A stretch of DNA of 64,000 bases, taken from Euptelea pleiosperma. Taxonomy: Eukaryota; Streptophyta; Magnoliopsida; Ranunculales; Eupteleaceae. A program made the translations under genes and the position numbers. Location: contig CM068547.1 of NCBI GenBank assembly GCA_035048495.1, positions 7,963,700 to 8,027,699 on the forward strand, written 5' to 3'. The notes beneath the pieces are model-generated. The model worked only from the letters and a program-made list of their open reading frames with translations. It was not told the DNA's origin and did not search any database. Below are positions 1-9,218 of this stretch, in pieces (position 1 is the first letter of the stretch; each line of letters starts with the position of its first letter).

Positions 1-700
1 ACAAATCAGCAGTTACTCAAATGACTCCTATCGTCAACCGTCTGATTCTTGCTGTCTCTGTCTTTTAGTCTTCACGTAGTTGGCGAAGTATACGTACCAC
101 GACATCTTCACACTACACTAGTGCTCGTAGGAACGGTTACAAGAATATTTTTATGTCAAACGAAATCTTTGCCAAATCGAATATGAAAATATTCCTTACA
201 ATAATCAGTGACTAACCTATAGAAATCTCGTTGTCAACCAACCATCACTCAAGTGAATAATTTAAATTCAAAAATCTTATTTTTTTTTAAAAACATTGAG
301 TTTTTAAATTGTTCATTGGAGTGGCGGTCGGCTAGCCACGCCGACTAACCTACTGGAGTCTCATGGTTGTGAAATCACCACTTCGACAAATAATTTTAAG
401 TCTAATATCTTGTCTTTAAATTTTATTTTATTTTTTGAATTTTTGGTTTTAGCCAAAGTTGTAGTTGGCCGATCACAAGACTCTAGTACGTTGGTTGCCG
501 ATGATGGGAGCCAATCCAGTAGATTCTAGTGGCCAACTATCCACCACAACCATCTGATTTGGGATTAGGTGTTGGTCCAAACTCACACGCTCTTGTTCTA
601 AGGTTAAAGAAATAGACATTTAATCCTTTTAAAAAATAATTAGTCAATTTTTAGTCAACAATGATCATAAATGGTGGACCAGGTCATGGGAGGGTGTCAA
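1..700. other. AT-rich intergenic DNA, nothing recognised
   Basis: I see no coding similarity, terminal repeats or RNA gene in this stretch. It is AT-rich with short poly-A and poly-T runs. Confidence 0.4.
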
Positions 701-709
701 ATTTCAAAA

Positions 710-905
710 TTTTTTTTTTTTTTTTGTGAACCAGATCAGAATATATTAAGAGAAAACTCCACCCTCCTTGATACAAAAAGAGATTAGCCAAGGAAGAGGA
801 GGAGAAAACCAAGCAAAATTAGAAGACCAAAATTTAGCCTTAACGGCTAGGCAGTCAGCTATACTATTACAATCTCAATAACAAAACCGAAAGAGAATGT
901 CCGAA
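710..905 (-). mobile_element. LINE 3' end fragment (RNase H tail plus poly-A)
   Basis: Read on the minus strand, the region encodes a peptide containing ADCLAVKAKFWSSNF followed by PPLPWLISF. This is the usual C-terminal tail of the RNase H-like domain of plant non-LTR retrotransposons. The reading runs into a poly-A tract, seen on the plus strand as T at 710-725. The order (RNase H tail, short 3' UTR, poly-A) fits a 5'-truncated LINE insertion. Only the last few dozen codons survive, so it cannot be functional. Confidence 0.6.
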
Positions 906-1214
906 ATTTCGAAGTTAACATAGGGGTAAGCAAAAGTTCCCTACCTTTTATTACACTTTTTTAATGCGTTTTAGCAATCCCAATCTACTATCACATAGAA
1001 GATAAGTTTTTTTTTATTGTTTACAGTATTTTATTTTAAAAAGCTTAGACTTTCATGAATTTTCTCTCAATTTTTATTTTCATAGTATTTTCTTTTAATC
1101 ATACTTTTATAGTCATGCAATCTTAGGATATGTGTGAAAAAGACGCTCAACCTAATGTAAGACTTGTCACCACACTTTCTATATCCTTTTTTTTTTTCTT
1201 GAGTGGAGAATATT

Positions 1215-1620
1215 AAATGTGTTATAGTCTATGTTTCAAAACACACCGAGTCGATGCGGGACTCTGTTGAGTTGAGTTGACTCAATTGTATTTCAAGTCA
1301 ACTCGGCATACAAACTCGGATTTGCAAGCTTTGCCGTGTTGACTCAGGAACTTTGCCAAGTCAACCAGGTAAAGGTTGAGTCGACTCGAAACTCAATGTT
1401 TTTTTTTAAATTCTAAATATTTATAGTATTTTTTTATATATTATATGATTTGACAAAGTTTTTTTTAAGAAATATTTTTTTATAGATTTAAATATTAATA
1501 ATTAATTTAATGACTCGCCGAGTCAACTCCGAAGCCATTGAGGTGACTCGACCCGATGGACCTCCGTGTTGAGTCCGAATTTCTGAGTATTAAACCATTG
1601 GTTTAGTTAGTAATCCAAAA
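1215..1620. repeat. Inverted-repeat element built on GAGTCGACTCG-type motifs
   Basis: The stretch is full of GACTCG, GAGTCA and AGTTGACTC motifs in both orientations. Its ends are related: TATGTTTCAAAAC on the left and a diverged GTATTAAACCATTGG on the right. That resembles a small DNA-transposon derivative. I could not define a clean target-site duplication, so the boundaries are approximate. Confidence 0.35.
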
Positions 1621-1689
1621 CAATTCTCTTCATTGGTTATGGTTATGGTTAAAATATTTCTTACTTCAATCACAAGTTAAGTTTATTTT

Positions 1690-2420
1690 TACAGAAAATT
1701 TTTAAAAAGAAAACAAACTTTAATTTATTTACAAAAATAAAAATAAGTTTCTGACATTCTCAAAAAAAGTAACTAAACGCCCTTTCAAAGGGCGTTTCTC
1801 CTTGACAAATATAAAAGTTGAAAGGACTAACTGTTTCTCCGGACAAAAGCTGAAAAGACTAACAAACGCCCTTTTAAAGGGCGTACGTATGTACTTGACA
1901 TACGCCCTTTAAAAGGGCATTTGCCCATAGAGGAGTAAAACTTTTGTCCCGATACGAGCCACATGGCACACTCTTATTGGACGACGACCGTATGGATGTT
2001 TGGCAAATCACTAGGTAGACCTACACACCAAAAAAGAAACATGATTAGTGGTTTATAAGCATTAGATTGAAGTTATTTTCATGGGTTGATATTAATCGTA
2101 AGATTTGAGCATTATTTGAGTGCAAAGATCCAAAGGTTGTAAATTACTAATCAAGCTGATTTTTGGACTGCAGGTCCATCAAGGGACTGATCAAACATCC
2201 ATACGGTCAACATCCACTAAGAGTGTGCCACGTGGCTCGTATTGGGACAAAAGTTTTACTCCTCTATGGGAAACACCCTTTTAGTGGCGTTTGTCAACCT
2301 TTTCAGCTTTTTCAATCAATCTTTTCACTTTTTATTTCTGTCAACGAGAAACGCCCTTTCAAATGGCGTTTAGTTACTTTTTTTGGTTTTTATTTTTATT
2401 TTTGTAAATAGATTAAATTT
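1690..2420. repeat. Composite palindromic element, outer arms with ACGCCCTTT palindromes
   Basis: The left arm (about 1690-1930) and right arm (about 2270-2420) are inverted copies. Both carry an A-rich segment with AAAACAAACTTTAAT-type sequence, then AGTAACTAAACGCC and palindromic boxes of the form ACGCCCTTTAAAAGGGCGT. Between the arms lies a copy of the fold-back family described at 21520 (about 1935-2275). The same arrangement recurs at 34100-34714, so arms and centre behave as one mobile unit. No transposase is encoded. Confidence 0.5.
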
Positions 2421-3220
2421 TTTTTTTCTTTTTAGAAATTTGTATTCTTTATTTTATTAATAGTTTTAGTATTTTTTTCTATTTTTAATAAATATTCTTT
2501 ATTATTAAATATTTAATAGTTAATACGAGAACAATATTTTAGGAAAGTATTTTTTTCTTTGAAAATCTTCAAAAACTAATAACTTTCAATTCGTAAGTTC
2601 ATTTGCAATGAGAACGGATCCATTGAAAGCTATCTCGAGATTTATTCAATGATATCCAATACTAATATTTGTATTAAAAAATAATTATGATATTTATATT
2701 AATTTAAAAATCCTATAATACCTTTACATAAATTGTTTTTTAAGCTTAATAACGGGGTAGAAGCAAGTAATAACTTTGTTTTAAGTTGCTCACTTACCCT
2801 TATAAAAATGTTATACATTTACCATTTTAAAACTTTATTATTTTTTATAAACATAAATTTTATTTAAACAACACGTACATCACATGTACGTCGTTAGGGG
2901 GCCTTTAGCCGATGTGTTATTTTTTTTGGATTTTACTAAGACTTTTAAGAGCCTTTGATTGACAAGTTTTGTTTTTTTAGATCTAAGAGAAAATGACTAT
3001 CTTTGATTATTTTAATTTATATTAATTTTAAAATAAAATAGGCCTCAATTAAAGTTTTCACCTTATACCTCGCCCCATTCAAGCCTGATCATCAAAGTAG
3101 TCGTGAAAACGACCACCCCTAAATTTTTTGCCCTTTCTATCACGAGGCATCCGGGCCTCTTAGAGCACACGGCTAACTCTCCGTGGAGTCGTGGACACGA
3201 GTTGACTTGACTTGATGAAT
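2421..3220. other. AT-rich intergenic DNA upstream of the glycosyltransferase gene
   Basis: I find no coding or terminal-repeat signal. It is the distal upstream region of the plus-strand glycosyltransferase. Confidence 0.35.
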
Positions 3221-3258
3221 ACCTCAAAAATTATGAGTAAAACTTCTGTCACACTAAA

Positions 3259-3320
3259 TTGTAAATCACACAAAACACAGCCGCCGAGAACTCATTGGCT
3301 GTGTTTTGTGTGATTTGCAA
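3259..3320. repeat. 24-bp-arm hairpin upstream of the glycosyltransferase gene
   Basis: Positions 3259-3282 and 3297-3320 are inverted copies matching at 23 of 24 bases, separated by a 14-base loop. Weaker pairing continues outward through matching GAGTAAAACTT segments on both sides. It lies about 195 bases upstream of the glycosyltransferase start codon. It could be a small fold-back element remnant or affect promoter structure; the sequence alone cannot decide. Confidence 0.6.
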
Positions 3321-3468
3321 TCCACAAAGTTTTACTCAAAAATTATGGGTAGATTCATCAAGAGGTGGACCAAATATCCACAAAGTAAGTGGGCCCTAAA
3401 GACTACTCTAGTAGCTCTACTACCCACTACCTACACGGCTAAATCCCAACTGTACCTTGAGAAGCATA

Positions 3469-3495
<27 letters not shown>
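3469..3495 (+). repeat. (TC)n microsatellite in the probable 5' leader
   Basis: An uninterrupted TC dinucleotide tract of 27 bases ends 19 bases before the ATG of the glycosyltransferase. Pyrimidine tracts of this kind are frequent in plant 5' leaders and core promoters. Confidence 0.85.
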
Positions 3496-3499
<4 letters not shown>

Positions 3500-3514
3500 A
3501 AGACTGCAACAAAG

Positions 3515-4939
3515 ATGAAAGACGCAATAGTTCTGTACCCTTCACCGGGCATCGGCCACCTGATCTCTATGGTCGAGCTCGGGAGGCTCATACTCAATCA
3601 CTATCCTTCATTCTCCATCACAATCCTCATCACCACCCCACCTTACAATACAGGCTCCACAGCTCCATACATCAACCGTGTCTCCGAAACCACCCCATCA
3701 ATTCTCTTCCACCACCTCCCTACCATTTTTCTCCCTCTTGACTCCACCTCCTCTCCCCACCACGAAACCTTAGCCTTCGAGCTCCTCCGTCTCAATAACC
3801 CAAATGTCCACCTAGCCCTCCAAACCATCTCTGAAACTTCCACCGTCCGAGCCCTTGTCATCGACTTCTTCTGCACGGACGTTTTCGACGTCGCGAACCA
3901 CCTCAACATCCCTCTTTACTACTTCTTCACCTCCGGCGCAGCTGTCCTGGCAGCCTTCTTTTACTTCCCCACCATTCATAGAAACACCACAAAGAGCTTC
4001 AAATATCTCAACACCAATCTCGACATTCCAGGTTTACCTCCCATCCCAGCCTCCGATATGCCATTGCCGATGCTCGACCGTACCGATAAGGCGTACGAAT
4101 TCTTTTTATACTTCTCTACCTTCCTGCCAAAAGCAAAAGGAATCATCGTCAACTCGTTTGACTCGCTCGAGCCACGAGCAATCAAAACAATATCCGACGG
4201 ACTCTGTGTTCTCGAAGTTCCGACCCCACCTATTTACTACATCGGACCGTTGATTGCGGCTGATGATCGAAGTGGTGGCACTGGTGACCCAGCCGAGTGT
4301 TTGGCGTGGCTTGACTCACAACCGAGTCGAAGCGTTGTGTTCTTGTGTTTCGGTAGCTTAGGATTGTTCTCTGCAACACAGTTGAAGGAAATCGCGATTG
4401 GGTTGGAGACGAGTGGTCAGAAATTCTTGTGGGTGGTGCGTAGTCCACCTACGGATGATCAAACCAAGCGCTTTTTAGCACCGCCGGATCCTGATTTGGA
4501 TGCCTTATTGCCAGACGGGTTCTTGGATCGTACGAAGGACAGAGGTCTAGTGGTGAAGTCGTGGGCCCCACAAGTGGAAGTGCTGAGTCGGGAATCAGTG
4601 GGCGGGTTCGTGACTCACTGCGGGTGGAACTCAGTGTTGGAAGCTGTTTGCGCGGGCGTGCCAATGGTGGCGTGGCCGCTGTATGCTGAGCAACGATTGA
4701 ATAGGGTGTTGTTGGTGGAAGAAATGAAGCTGGCTTTGTCAATGGACGAGTCGGAAGACGGATTCGTGAGCACAGCCGAGGTCGAGAAGCGAGTGAGAGA
4801 GTTGATGGATTCAGACAATGGGAAAGCGCTGAGAGAACGGACCATGGCAATGAGTCATAGTGCTAAGACCGCAATGAGTGAGGGCGGGTCATCTCGTAAG
4901 ACGTTGGCCGAGTTAGCTGAGTTGTGGATGCGAGGATAG
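3515..4939 (+). CDS. UGT88A1: UDP-glycosyltransferase, UGT88A1-like
   Basis: This intronless 474-residue protein belongs to plant family 1 UDP-glycosyltransferases, cytosolic enzymes that move a sugar from UDP-sugar onto small acceptors such as flavonoids. Length and sequence match Arabidopsis UGT88A1 closely throughout (for example VLYPSPGIGHL near the start and FLCFGSLGLFS in the middle). The catalytic His is H15 in GIGHL and its partner Asp is D117 in VIDFFC. The 44-residue PSPG box spans W350-Q393 with HCGWNS. The Trp of that motif and the final Gln favour UDP-glucose over UDP-glucuronate. There is no signal peptide or membrane segment. The ATG was chosen because it begins the conserved N-terminus right after the TC-rich leader. 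The frame is intact and GC-rich compared with its flanks. The family is confident; the acceptor cannot be read from sequence. Confidence 0.95.
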   Translation: MKDAIVLYPSPGIGHLISMVELGRLILNHYPSFSITILITTPPYNTGSTAPYINRVSETTPSILFHHLPTIFLPLDSTSSPHHETLAFELLRLNNPNVHLALQTISETSTVRALVIDFFCTDVFDVANHLNIPLYYFFTSGAAVLAAFFYFPTIHRNTTKSFKYLNTNLDIPGLPPIPASDMPLPMLDRTDKAYEFFLYFSTFLPKAKGIIVNSFDSLEPRAIKTISDGLCVLEVPTPPIYYIGPLIAADDRSGGTGDPAECLAWLDSQPSRSVVFLCFGSLGLFSATQLKEIAIGLETSGQKFLWVVRSPPTDDQTKRFLAPPDPDLDALLPDGFLDRTKDRGLVVKSWAPQVEVLSRESVGGFVTHCGWNSVLEAVCAGVPMVAWPLYAEQRLNRVLLVEEMKLALSMDESEDGFVSTAEVEKRVRELMDSDNGKALRERTMAMSHSAKTAMSEGGSSRKTLAELAELWMRG

Positions 4940-6295
4940 CTAGTCTTACCGATCGGTCGCAAAGAGTACTCATCAATGTAGGAGATTTGCAACTTAATCA
5001 TGATTTAAGATTTGTAGTTAAAAGCTTATTTCTTACCGGTGGGCCTCGTTGCATCCTTGCATGATTGAAGGGGCGTATTTGGAAGAAAAGCTTGCTGGGC
5101 GAACAATTAGAAATTTTTATTTTTTAAGTGTCCATGTAGAATGGATATGTAGTTATTAAAAGATTGTTTTGAAAATACGAGTGAAATGACATGGACAGTA
5201 ATTAAGTCATTATTAAGGAACTATTTAGGAAATATAAAATAATGTCATGGTAAGTAATTACATGGTTCGCATGAGGTTGTATTCTAAATGAAAGATAAAT
5301 TTTATTTGTACCCCACAAATTGTGAAAGCACTCCATCTATTAAAAGCACCTCACCAAAAATCTCTTACGAAATTGAAAGCACCCACCACAAACCCCTTCT
5401 TCTTCATCGTACACTTGAACCCTCCTTCCTTTTCCTCTCCATAATTAGGTACCCTTTCCTCCTCCCTCCATCATCGGCAGTTCAATGGTAGCCCTCCCCT
5501 CGATGACGGCGACGACTGTAATTAAAGAATATTAGAGAAGAAAAGTCAAATGCATTCGGCCTTTTCAAGCTTGAGATGTGATGGGTGGAATCTGAAGAAG
5601 TTACGTGAGAAAAGTCGCTTGTTTTTCACAGATAGGTGAGAAAACTGTAAAAAAAAAAAAAACATAAACAAAATAGAGAAGGATATAAAAGAAAATCTGA
5701 GATTGAACTAGGGCAAGAAGTTCCCTTCGAATATCTAAGTTTGGAAAATAAAGAATACACTCTTGAAGATCGTCAATCAAAAATCAAAATCACACTGAGA
5801 TTATCTTAGAAATATTAGTTTCCTTGGGAAGCTTTGGATTCACATTCTCAAAATCTTAAATATTGCAAATAAATCCTCAAATTGACAAATAAAAAAAATT
5901 CCGCGATTAGGAGGAAATTTGATCTCGAATTCGTTTTTTTCAATATATTCGCTTCGGTTGGCTCAATATGAACGTAATGGATTTGTTCGGTTGATGCATA
6001 TTGAATATACCAATTTATTTTTTAATGGTCTCCGCCACTTTTAAGATCTGAACAAGCAAGACCAAATGCTTCCCAACGTTTCTCAACTCATTTCTTCTCA
6101 ATGGCAATGACACCTCTAATGGGAGAAATTGTAGAAAACAAGCACTTGGCCTGCATTTTCAAGTCCCTTTCTAAACCTTGATGATAGTATTGAGGGAGGT
6201 CGTGGCGGGCAAGGCTGGTGGTGATGGTAGTAGCGATTGTAGAGTGTCACAATCGTCGCCGACGTTGAGGGGAGAGCTACTGAGCAACTTACGAT
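4940..6295. other. Intergenic DNA downstream of the glycosyltransferase gene
   Basis: This holds the glycosyltransferase 3' UTR and then AT-rich sequence. Around 6180-6300 it becomes GC-richer and runs into the LINE fragment. I recognise no gene here. Confidence 0.35.
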
Positions 6296-7232
6296 TGCTA
6301 TCAGTTTGAGGATGAAGTGGGGTTGGGTGTCTAAGCCTTCTAGATTCCCTTACGGTTGTGGAAATTGGAGATGTATTATTCTTAAGGTAAAAGGATCGGG
6401 TCCTGGAAAGACTAGATTAGCCTTGGGGAATGGCTCTAGGATTAGGTTTTGGGAAGATATTTGGTTAGGGGACCTTTGTTTCAAGGAGACTTTCCCTCGG
6501 GTTCTCTCTTTCGAAGCGCAAAGGCTAAATTGGACCATTGAGCATTTTTAGATCGGCTCTTTTTTGGAAACTTATTGGGATCTTGATCTTAGGACTCATT
6601 TTGAGTGGGAATTAGAGCAAATTGACCTACTGCAGGATTGTCTAAAACTCTACTTTATCTCTGGCTCTGAAGAGGATCATCTGGTCTGGATCCATTCAAA
6701 ATCAGGAAACTTTTCATCTCGTTCGTTTTACGAGTTTCTTATATCAAATTCAACACCTTCTCTTTTTGCCTTTTCTTGTCCAAATCTGTGGAAATCCATA
6801 GCCCCTTTGAAAACACACTTTTTTGCTTGGGTTGCCATTTTGAATAAAATACTTACTGTTGATAACCAGATCATCGAAAAATAGTGAACTATTGTATTAT
6901 GTGTAAGGCTAACAGGGAGAACACCGATCATCTTCTTGTACATTGTGCGCTTGCTAGACAGGTTTGGTGCTTCTTCCTCTCTTGCATGAGCATCAATTGG
7001 GTCTTTCTGAATTCCATAGGAGCTGTCTTGGCCAGCTGGCCTAAGATTCCTTTGTTGGCTAGAGGCAAGATGCTTTGGAAGTTGACACCATTGGCTATTA
7101 TATGGAGAGTGTGGCTTGAGAGGAACAAGAGAACATTTCAAGACAAGGAAAGTTTCTTCCGAAAATCTTCTTAAGTATTAAAGCTCTTTTGTTTAGTTGG
7201 GTAGTTTTTCTCATGAGATGAGAGGTATATAT

Positions 7233-8124
7233 AGGTAGCTCTATGGGCACCCACGTCTTTCGGCTGGGCACCCCACTTGGACCCAAATGCCCCTCCTTCA
7301 GTAGGGCACCCACCTTGAAAAAAAAAAAAAAAACAGAGAAGAAGAAGAAGAAGAAGAGGAGGAAGAAGAAGAAGGAAGAAGAAGAAGAAGAGGAGGAGGA
7401 GGAGGAGGAGGACGCCATCGCCGTAGGTAACTCCCTCCCCCTCTCTCTCTACTGTAACTCCCTCCCCCCCTCTCTATCTCTCTCACTCTACCCTCTCTAT
7501 CTCTCTCTCACCCACAATAAAATCCAAAAAAAATTTGACTTGGGCTCATGTAGGGGTGTCAACGGGTCAGTTCCGGTTCAATTCCGGTTCGGTTCCTAAG
7601 GTGACCAGAACCGGAACAATCGGTTCCGGTTCTTATCGGTTCGGTTCCTTAACGGTTCCGGTTCTCAAAGTGATGGATCCAGAACCGGAACCGATTATGT
7701 ATTTATGTCGGTTCCGGTTCCGGTTCCGGGTATATTGGGCCAAATCTTGCGAATATCAGAATATTTACATTATATTTATTTATTGGTACCGGTTCTTATC
7801 GGATCGGTTCCAGTTCTTATCGGTTTCGGTTCCATATTAGGCTACCCAGAACCGGAACCGTTATTGTCGGTTCAGTTCTGGTTCGGTTACTTTTTAATCG
7901 GTTCCCAAAAATGTGGAACCGGAACTGGTATTTTTGGTTCCAGTTAAACGGGTAAAATTGACACCCCTAGGCTCATGGCCATGGGTGCCATGGTGACCAC
8001 GGCTGGCTTGGCCATGGCTGCCATGGTGGCCACGGTAGTTCGTAGCCATGGAGGCAAAAAAAAAAAAAAAATTTTGTGGGAAGGGGTGCTCCAAACCACC
8101 ACTCTACCATCACCACCACCTCCG

Positions 8125-8158
<34 letters not shown>

Positions 8159-8318
8159 TACCTACGGCGATGGCGTCTTCCTCCTCTTCTTCTTCTTCTT
8201 CTCTTTCTCTGTTTTTTTTTTTTTTTTTGTTTTCAATGTGGGTGCCCGGCTGAAGGAGGGGCATTTGGGTCCAAGTGGGGTGCCTAGCCGAAAGACATGG
8301 GCGCCCATAGAGCTACCC
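7233..8318. mobile_element. MULE-like non-autonomous element with long terminal inverted repeats
   Basis: The ends are inverted repeats of about 200 bases: GGTAGCTCTATGGGC, then TTTCGGCT, a GCACCCCACTTGGACCC block, a poly-A tract and GAA/GAG repeats up to GACGCCATCGCCGTAGG. The flanks carry a perfect 9-bp direct repeat, GGTATATAT, at 7224-7232 and 8319-8327. Nine-bp duplications with long TIRs are the hallmark of Mutator-like elements. The interior has TC microsatellites, a CCATGG-rich stretch (7970-8050) and a nested hAT MITE, but no transposase. It split the LINE after that had inserted. Confidence 0.85.
7551..7969. mobile_element. hAT-type MITE with GGTTCCGG repeats
   Basis: The element is 419 bp with ends TAGGGGTGTCAA and TTGACACCCCTA. 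It is flanked by a perfect 8-bp duplication GGCTCATG (7543-7550 and 7970-7977). The interior is made of degenerate GGTTCCGGTTC units. An 8-bp duplication with TAGGGGTG-type ends fits the hAT superfamily. A second copy sits at 52430-52812, and a decayed relative lies in the LOR intron. Confidence 0.9.
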
Positions 8319-8457
8319 GGTATATATTTTAGGGACATGATTTTCAGATTTGATCAAATCATGTTCTAGTTTTCCCCCTCCCCTGTCTTCGTTTTGTACC
8401 TTGAGATCTTCTCGATCTCCTTTTATTTATATAAATCTTGGACTTATCAAAAAAAAA

Positions 8458-9218
8458 TGCCCATGATAAGTTAGGGCATTTACGACAAAGGACACAAAGC
8501 AAAGGCATGTTATGACTATAGAAGAATCGAAGTCATTCTCTTTCTACCCTTAAAATATATTCTAAGGCACGTATGGAGAACATATCTATACTAAAATGGT
8601 GAATATTACATATTCCCTTCTTTTCATACTCTTACACGTGGACTGCCACATCAGCATCGCCCAACCACAGAGAGGGATACATTCTAGAAGGAATCTCTGG
8701 GCCCACATGGTAAAATGAAGTTCAACAAATCATCATCCACTTGGTAAAATGAAGTTCCACATACCATGTTCTTTCAAAGCTGTACCTCTACCCACATATG
8801 AATGTTGACCAATCATGCATGACCACGTCATTTTCCATTAGGTCAACCCCTCCATTGCAGATGTACCACAATCTTAAAGATCTTCAGATACCCCATTCAA
8901 GGCCCTACGTCACAACTTAAACTCCCCAGACGCCACGTGTAAGGATCAGCAGCTATCTCCTTATCTGAGCAAGAGCTACCACACCCATCAAAATCGTTTT
9001 CATGGTTTTCATTGGTAGTTGATAATTTGAACAACAATATATTCGTATAAAAGTCCATATTTTCTTTCACAACTGTACATCGATGTTCACTTATTTCTTT
9101 TTGTTATGTTTGGATTTATTTTGAAGGAGAGGAAGGTGTTAGGTACGGGTGTAGGATAACTAAATGTGCACCCATAGAGAGGGAGGTAGAGGTGGTGATG
9201 AAGACGCACCATAGGAAC
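8458..9218. other. Region between the LINE tail and the RBOHF stop codon
   Basis: On the minus strand this is the RBOHF 3' UTR and downstream flank. I see no gene or terminal repeats. The polyadenylation site could not be placed. Confidence 0.4.

Larger units (their letters stand above)
6300..8457 (+). mobile_element. LINE retrotransposon 3' fragment, interrupted
   Basis: Three frameshifted plus-strand blocks make up the C-terminal part of a plant LINE ORF2. They are 6306-6551 (GNGSRIRFWEDIWLGD, the segment after the reverse transcriptase), 6564-6884 (zf-RVT region, with LVWIHSKSGNFSSRSFYEFL and then WKSIAPLKTHFFAWV), and 6884-7174 (CIMCKANRENTDHLLVHC, the zinc-knuckle, followed by IIWRVWLERNKRTF). 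After a 1.1 kb insertion the 3' UTR resumes at 8328 and ends in a poly-A run at 8449-8457. Stops and frameshifts make it a pseudogene, and the reverse transcriptase core is missing. Confidence 0.85.

Noticed and set aside
3643..4850. Several open frames on the opposite strand or other frames over the glycosyltransferase
   Set aside because: Shadows of a GC-rich coding sequence; only the 474-codon frame carries family motifs.
7535..7947. Open frames rich in VPVPV and FRFRF
   Set aside because: They follow the GGTTCCGG repeats of the hAT MITE and are not genes.
7243..8369. Open frames with Lys/Glu, Arg/Glu and Phe/Ser runs
   Set aside because: They are translations of GAA, GAGA and poly-T repeats inside the MULE-like element.
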